Notes under the pieces: model-generated
The model's database searches: none
Told to the model about the DNA's origin: nothing
The model's input: only the letters and a program-made list of their open reading frames with translations
Translations under genes and position numbers: made by a program
Part shown: positions 55,848-60,061 of the stretch, piece after piece
How positions within the stretch are numbered: the stretch's first letter is position 1
Layout: every line of letters begins with the position of its first letter
Assembly: GCA_903828805.1 (NCBI GenBank)
Contig: CAIKNO010000651.1
Span: 1-60,061, forward strand
Source of the DNA: an uncultured Sandaracinus sp.
Lineage (GTDB): Bacteria; Myxococcota_A; Polyangia; Polyangiales; Sandaracinaceae
DNA: 60,061 nt
Direction: 5' to 3'

Positions 55848-57743
55848 TCAAGGCATCGACGCGGCTGCGTCGCCCAGGGGACCTGGAACCCCGCCGTCGC
55901 TACTTCCGCCGTCCGCCGTGGCCGAACCTGCACATCCGGAGATCGACGCGGGCGTCGGCACGACGAGCAGGACCTCGGCAGCGCTGATGGCCGCGAGCGC
56001 ATCCTCGGCCGCCCCCTCGCGACGAAAGCCGCCCGTGACGAGCACGCGGTCGTCCCCGAGCCACGTGGCCTGGTGACCCCAACGTCCGACGATGAGGTCG
56101 GGTTGTCGCGTGACCGCCCCCCCCGAGACCCCCTGGTCCACCTGGATCACCTGCCCGATCTCGTGGAGCTGACTGCCTGGCATCCCCTCGCGCTGCGCCC
56201 CGCCCACGAGCATGACGGCGCTCGAGGATGTGGGGGTGGCGGCGTGCAAGATCGGAGACGGCCACGCGCCCGGATCGATCGAGACGCCGCGAAGGGCTCC
56301 GCCGGTCATCGTGACCAGCGTCAGCGGTTGCCGGGAGGGCAAGGTTCCGATGCCTCCCGACATCCCCTCGAGCGGCGTGACTTCCGCCCCGCCCGCGATC
56401 AGCACGCCCTCGCCGAGCGGCGTGGCGGTGTGCAGCGCAGTTGCAGGAGGCATCCCGTTCGCGGCGGCGGCCACCGTACCCGACATGGTCCCGGCGAGTT
56501 CACCGGCCCCCTCGTCCACCGACGTTCGCGAGGTGGCACTCACGTTTCCGCCCCAGATGAGCGCCGCGCCATCCGCAAGCCAAGATGCGCTGGCGCCGAA
56601 GCGCGACGTCGCGAGCATGCCCATCGTACCGGAGGCTTCGGGCGCCCGGGGCACCTCGAACCACGTGCTGCCGACCATCGGCGAGGGCCTCGAGCCGGTG
56701 CCGCCGCCCGTGAGCAATCCGCCCCCCACGAGGATCGCCCCAGTATCGGGGTGCGCCTGCGTGACGGCCGCGAGCCCCACCCGCGGTCGTGCGCCCGGCT
56801 CGATCGAGCGGACGGTCGCGCTGCGGGTGCGCGGATCGTAGAGGATGTCGACCGAGTCGCGAACCGTGGCGCCGCCGCCGGGAAGCAGTGGCGAGCCGAA
56901 CTGCGAGAAGGATTGAAACTCGTCGAATCGCGCAGCGGGCTCCCCGCCGGCGGTGAACCCACCGATCGAGCGAATCCTAAATTCCCCGCTAGGGAGGGTC
57001 TCCACGTACTCCGCTCGATGCAGCACCGCGCCGAAGCCGGCATCGCCGTCCACGTCGGTCAGTTGCACCACGTGGAATCGGCCCTCGACCGCGTCGTAGA
57101 CCTCGACCGAGCGTTCGAGGGTGGCGCCGAGCATCCCGGAAGAGACCCCGACACCGAAGCTCGGGCTGACGCGCTGCCCTGTGACTCCGCCCAAGACCAA
57201 CACGTCGCCCGTCGGCAGACGAACGGCCTGATGGAGGGCCCGCGCCGCCGGCGCAGCGCCATCATCCCGGGGGCCAGCGCAGGACCACATCCCGTAACGC
57301 TCGAGTCGCACCCGCAACCGGGCTCCAGCCCCTCCGATGTCGGCGAGGAGACCCCGGGCAAAGGGCACGCCGCCCGCGTACGCCCGCAACTCCAGTTGAC
57401 GATCGCGGCCGTCACCGACCTCCACATCCAGGGCGAATCGACGGGACGCATCGACGTCGAACCTGAGTTCGCTGGCCGGGACGGCATGGTCATCCCCGGG
57501 ACGCGAGACCTGCAGGGGCACGCAGCCACTCGCGGTGCGCTGACACACCGTCACCGTGACGCAGTCCACGCCTGGAGGAAGGCCATCGGACGCCGTCACA
57601 CAAGCCAACGGGCCGCTGCCCGCGACGGGCGCCGTGGCCAGCTCGACTTCGAGCCGGGCCGTCGCGCTCGCACCGCAAGCCGCCGTCCACCCCGCCATCG
57701 CCACCGAGCAGATCGCCCGCGAGAATCGTCGTTCGAAAAACAC
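55848..57743 (-). CDS. Kelch-like secreted protein
   Basis: Repeated 'ALHQAVRLPTGDVLVLGG', 'ALHTATPLGEGVLIAGG', 'GHQATWLGDDRVLVTGG' blades; GTG start. Confidence 0.7.
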   Translation of the reverse strand: MFFERRFSRAICSVAMAGWTAACGASATARLEVELATAPVAGSGPLACVTASDGLPPGVDCVTVTVCQRTASGCVPLQVSRPGDDHAVPASELRFDVDASRRFALDVEVGDGRDRQLELRAYAGGVPFARGLLADIGGAGARLRVRLERYGMWSCAGPRDDGAAPAARALHQAVRLPTGDVLVLGGVTGQRVSPSFGVGVSSGMLGATLERSVEVYDAVEGRFHVVQLTDVDGDAGFGAVLHRAEYVETLPSGEFRIRSIGGFTAGGEPAARFDEFQSFSQFGSPLLPGGGATVRDSVDILYDPRTRSATVRSIEPGARPRVGLAAVTQAHPDTGAILVGGGLLTGGGTGSRPSPMVGSTWFEVPRAPEASGTMGMLATSRFGASASWLADGAALIWGGNVSATSRTSVDEGAGELAGTMSGTVAAAANGMPPATALHTATPLGEGVLIAGGAEVTPLEGMSGGIGTLPSRQPLTLVTMTGGALRGVSIDPGAWPSPILHAATPTSSSAVMLVGGAQREGMPGSQLHEIGQVIQVDQGVSGGAVTRQPDLIVGRWGHQATWLGDDRVLVTGGFRREGAAEDALAAISAAEVLLVVPTPASISGCAGSATADGGSSDGGVPGPLGDAAASMP

Positions 57744-57855
57744 GGGGCGACGGTACCACACCGAAGCCGCTCGTTGGATGGGATCCCGCGACGCTTCGGC
57801 CCCGCTTCCGCCATGGGCGGTCCCCTCACGGCCTCCGTCCGGCGTCGCGATCCGC

Positions 57856-57893
57856 GAAAAAGAAAACGGCCGGAGAGCCATGCTCTCCGGCCG
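57856..57893 (-). terminator. Rho-independent terminator of tRNA-Val
   Basis: Perfect 11-12 bp stem cggccggagag(ccatg)ctctccggccg followed on minus strand by TTTTCTTTTT. Confidence 0.92.
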
Positions 57894-57900
57894 TCGTCAT

Positions 57901-57972
57901 TGGGCGTTGCTGGACTTGAACCAGCGACTTCCACCGTGTGAAGGTGGCACTCTACCGCTGAGTTAAACGCCC
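57901..57972 (-). tRNA. tRNA-Val (anticodon CAC)
   Basis: GGGCGTTTAACTCAGCGGTAGAGTGCCACCTTCACACGGTGGAAGTCGCTGGTTCAAGTCCAGCAACGCCCA folds as full cloverleaf; CCA not encoded. Confidence 0.96.
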
Positions 57973-58105
57973 TTCTCTGCCCCGTGCCCAGCCCGCCGAA
58001 CCGATGATGAACACCACGAAGAGCATTCAAACCCGTACTGGCGATGATGAGCGAAACCGAGGGCCGAGAGTATGAAGCGGAACCGACGTCCGTGCAAGCA
58101 GCTTT

Positions 58106-60061
58106 TCAACGCTTGCGCAGCTTGTTCTTCAACAGGTCGCCAAACGTGCCGAACCCCTTGCTCGCGGCCTCGCGGCGGTAGTCCTGCACGGCGCGGCGCT
58201 CCTCGTCCTGATAGAAGCCCTTGCGCGACAGCTTGAGGCCACCATCGCGATCGAGGCCGATGACCTTCACCTCGAGGGCCATGCCGGGAGGGAACTTCTT
58301 CCGGTGATCCGTGCCTCGCTCGGTGCCCATCTCGGCATTCGGGATGAATCCGCGGCCGCGCCGACCCGTGATGCCGTCGATCTGGACGTGCACACCGACC
58401 GGCTCGACGCGATCGACCTTCACGTTGACCATGCTGCCGGGACGCGGCGCCTTGGCAGCCCCGCTGGACTCGAACGTCCCTTCCTCGAAGGCCTTCACGT
58501 CCTGCTCGGTCATCTTGGAGAGCGAGATCCGCCGCGCCTTGCGGTCGATTCGCTCGAGGACGACGAAGACGTCCTCACCCTCCTTGATTCGCTCGGAGGC
58601 GTGCTTCAGGTCGCGGCCCAGTTCCGTGACGTGCAACAGACCCTCGACGCCAGGCACGAGCTCCACGAACGCACCGAACTCGGCGACCCGCGTCACCTTG
58701 CCCTTGCGCCCCGAGCCCTCCTCGAGCGAGGCGACCGTCTGCTCCCAAGGATCTTGAGCGAGCGCCTTCATCGAGAGCGAGATCCGACCGTCTCGCTCCT
58801 TGCGCGACTGCGGCTCGACCACACGCAGAACCTGCACCTCGACCTCGTCGCCGGGCTTGGCGACATCGCCCGGACGCACCGAACGATCCCACGAGACCTC
58901 GCTCATGTGAACGAGACCTTCGACGCCGCCGCCGATGTCGACGAAGATGCCGAAGTCGCGGACCTGCGTCACTCGCCCATGAAGCTTCTGCCCCGGCTGC
59001 AGGCTCTTGCGCAGCTCGCGCGCTCGCTTCCGCGACTCCCGCTCGAGGATCGAGCGCCGGCTCACGACGATGCCCTGCTGCCCGCTCTTGGTCTGCTGGA
59101 CCGAGAACTCGAGCCGCCGGCCGAGGAGCGCTTCGGGGTTGTCCACCGCGTCGAGCGACATCCCGGAGACCGGACAGAACGCGCGCACGCCCTCGACGAG
59201 AACGTCGAAACCGCCGCGGTTGAATCCGTAGACGATGCCCCATACCCGGCGGTGCTCGGCCCGCGCCGCGGCGAGTCGGGCCCTCGCGTCCGCGCGCGTC
59301 ACGATCCGGTTGTGGAGCGCCACGTGGCCGCTCTCCGCAACCGCCGCGACACGCCCCCGGAAGATCTGACCCACCTCGAGAGGAGGCGCCTCGGGCGCCG
59401 CCTCGGCCGCGGGAGATTCCTCCGCCCCCTCGTGGACGTCCGTCGGCGGCACGTGCTCTTCGTGATCGTCCAGCGGGGTGCCGACATCCCGCAGGCCGTG
59501 CGCCGCGCGTGCGATGCGCGTCGGGTCCGACTCGCCCGTGAGCGGCTCGTCGTCGTCCGTGCCAAGGACCCCATCCGGCCCCGGCCCCATCACGGCCGAT
59601 GCGTCCCCGGAGTCCATCGAAGGAGGCGGGAGCGACTCCGAGGCCGGCATCCCTACGCTGCCCTCGAACTGGGCGGCCGCCAAGCCGACGTTGGCCGACC
59701 CGTCGCTGGCAGAGCCGTCGTTGGAAGAGCCGTCGTTGGAAGAGCCGTCGTTGGAAGAGCCGTTCGTCGGATGCGTCGATTCTTCCTCGTGCTCTTCCGG
59801 CTCCGCCACCGGCAGAGGGACGTCGCGCGGTTCGTTCTCGAGCGCGAACGCCACGGCCTTTCCGAAGAGATCGACGACCGACACCCCGTGCTCGACACGC
59901 ACGACCCGACCGGCGACCACCTCGCCCACCGAGAACGCGTGACGCCGACCATCCCGTGCCTCGAACGACCGAGAGAACGGGAGATGCGCTTCCTTCCGCG
60001 CACTGGCGGCACGTTCGCCCGCAGGCGCGCGCCCGCCCTGGCCGGCCGCGGCCGTCGGGGC
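58106..60061 (-). CDS. S1 RNA-binding domain protein (ribosomal S1-like), 5' end outside window
   Basis: Multiple S1 motifs 'GRVTQVRDFGIFVDIGGGVEGLVHMSEVSW', 'GKVTRVAEFGAFVELVPGVEGLLHVTEL'; frame open upstream of ORF-track start to the right edge. Confidence 0.88.
   Translation of the reverse strand, partial: APTAAAGQGGRAPAGERAASARKEAHLPFSRSFEARDGRRHAFSVGEVVAGRVVRVEHGVSVVDLFGKAVAFALENEPRDVPLPVAEPEEHEEESTHPTNGSSNDGSSNDGSSNDGSASDGSANVGLAAAQFEGSVGMPASESLPPPSMDSGDASAVMGPGPDGVLGTDDDEPLTGESDPTRIARAAHGLRDVGTPLDDHEEHVPPTDVHEGAEESPAAEAAPEAPPLEVGQIFRGRVAAVAESGHVALHNRIVTRADARARLAAARAEHRRVWGIVYGFNRGGFDVLVEGVRAFCPVSGMSLDAVDNPEALLGRRLEFSVQQTKSGQQGIVVSRRSILERESRKRARELRKSLQPGQKLHGRVTQVRDFGIFVDIGGGVEGLVHMSEVSWDRSVRPGDVAKPGDEVEVQVLRVVEPQSRKERDGRISLSMKALAQDPWEQTVASLEEGSGRKGKVTRVAEFGAFVELVPGVEGLLHVTELGRDLKHASERIKEGEDVFVVLERIDRKARRISLSKMTEQDVKAFEEGTFESSGAAKAPRPGSMVNVKVDRVEPVGVHVQIDGITGRRGRGFIPNAEMGTERGTDHRKKFPPGMALEVKVIGLDRDGGLKLSRKGFYQDEERRAVQDYRREAASKGFGTFGDLLKNKLRKR
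59701..59763. repeat. 15-bp in-frame tandem repeat (SSNDG units) in S1-like gene
   Basis: gtcgttggaagagcc repeated with degenerate flanking copies. Confidence 0.9.

Noticed and set aside
1-60061. Transposons, integrases, prophage or restriction/defence genes
   Set aside because: No transposase, integrase, phage structural or nuclease-defence motifs recognised among supported ORFs; the tRNA-Val has no visible adjacent integrase or direct repeat.

Overview
High-GC window, myxobacterium-like in character (GC-rich shadow ORFs, DAG-linker lipoproteins, BY-kinase/OPX polysaccharide machinery); this is inference and no taxonomic search was run. Left to right: (1) the 3' end of a radical SAM/SPASM protein, a beta-propeller lipoprotein, a PqqD-like protein and an HprK-related P-loop protein (+), facing a convergent NDP-sugar nucleotidyltransferase / ABC exporter / second PqqD-like cluster (-). 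(2) A large surface-polysaccharide locus (about 7.3-46.4 kb) with a complete pseudaminic acid pathway split into two blocks (PseF-G-I-H and PseB-C), a HisH/HisF/WbpG-type amidination module, three nucleotide-sugar dehydrogenase/decarboxylase genes, two asparagine-synthase-type amidotransferases, a flippase, four GT-B glycosyltransferases, a WecA-like initiating transferase, two polymerase/ligase-like membrane proteins, a Wzz-BY-kinase, a short OPX (Wza-like) protein and an outer-membrane beta-barrel. (3) Between the two Pse blocks lies an apparently unrelated operon: a SulP anion transporter fused in frame to a CcmM/CamH-type gamma-carbonic anhydrase, translationally coupled to two consecutive SPFH/band-7 proteins. 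This is the strongest candidate for an undescribed system (a putative bicarbonate transport metabolon). (4) Ordinary flanking genes: xthA, an M48 peptidase, enoyl-CoA hydratase, 3-hydroxyacyl-CoA dehydrogenase, a ceramidase-like protein, a PEP-synthase-like truncated protein, thiolase, a Kelch-like protein, tRNA-Val(CAC) with a strong terminator, and an S1-domain protein running off the right edge. All product calls come from reading protein motifs by eye; no database search was possible.
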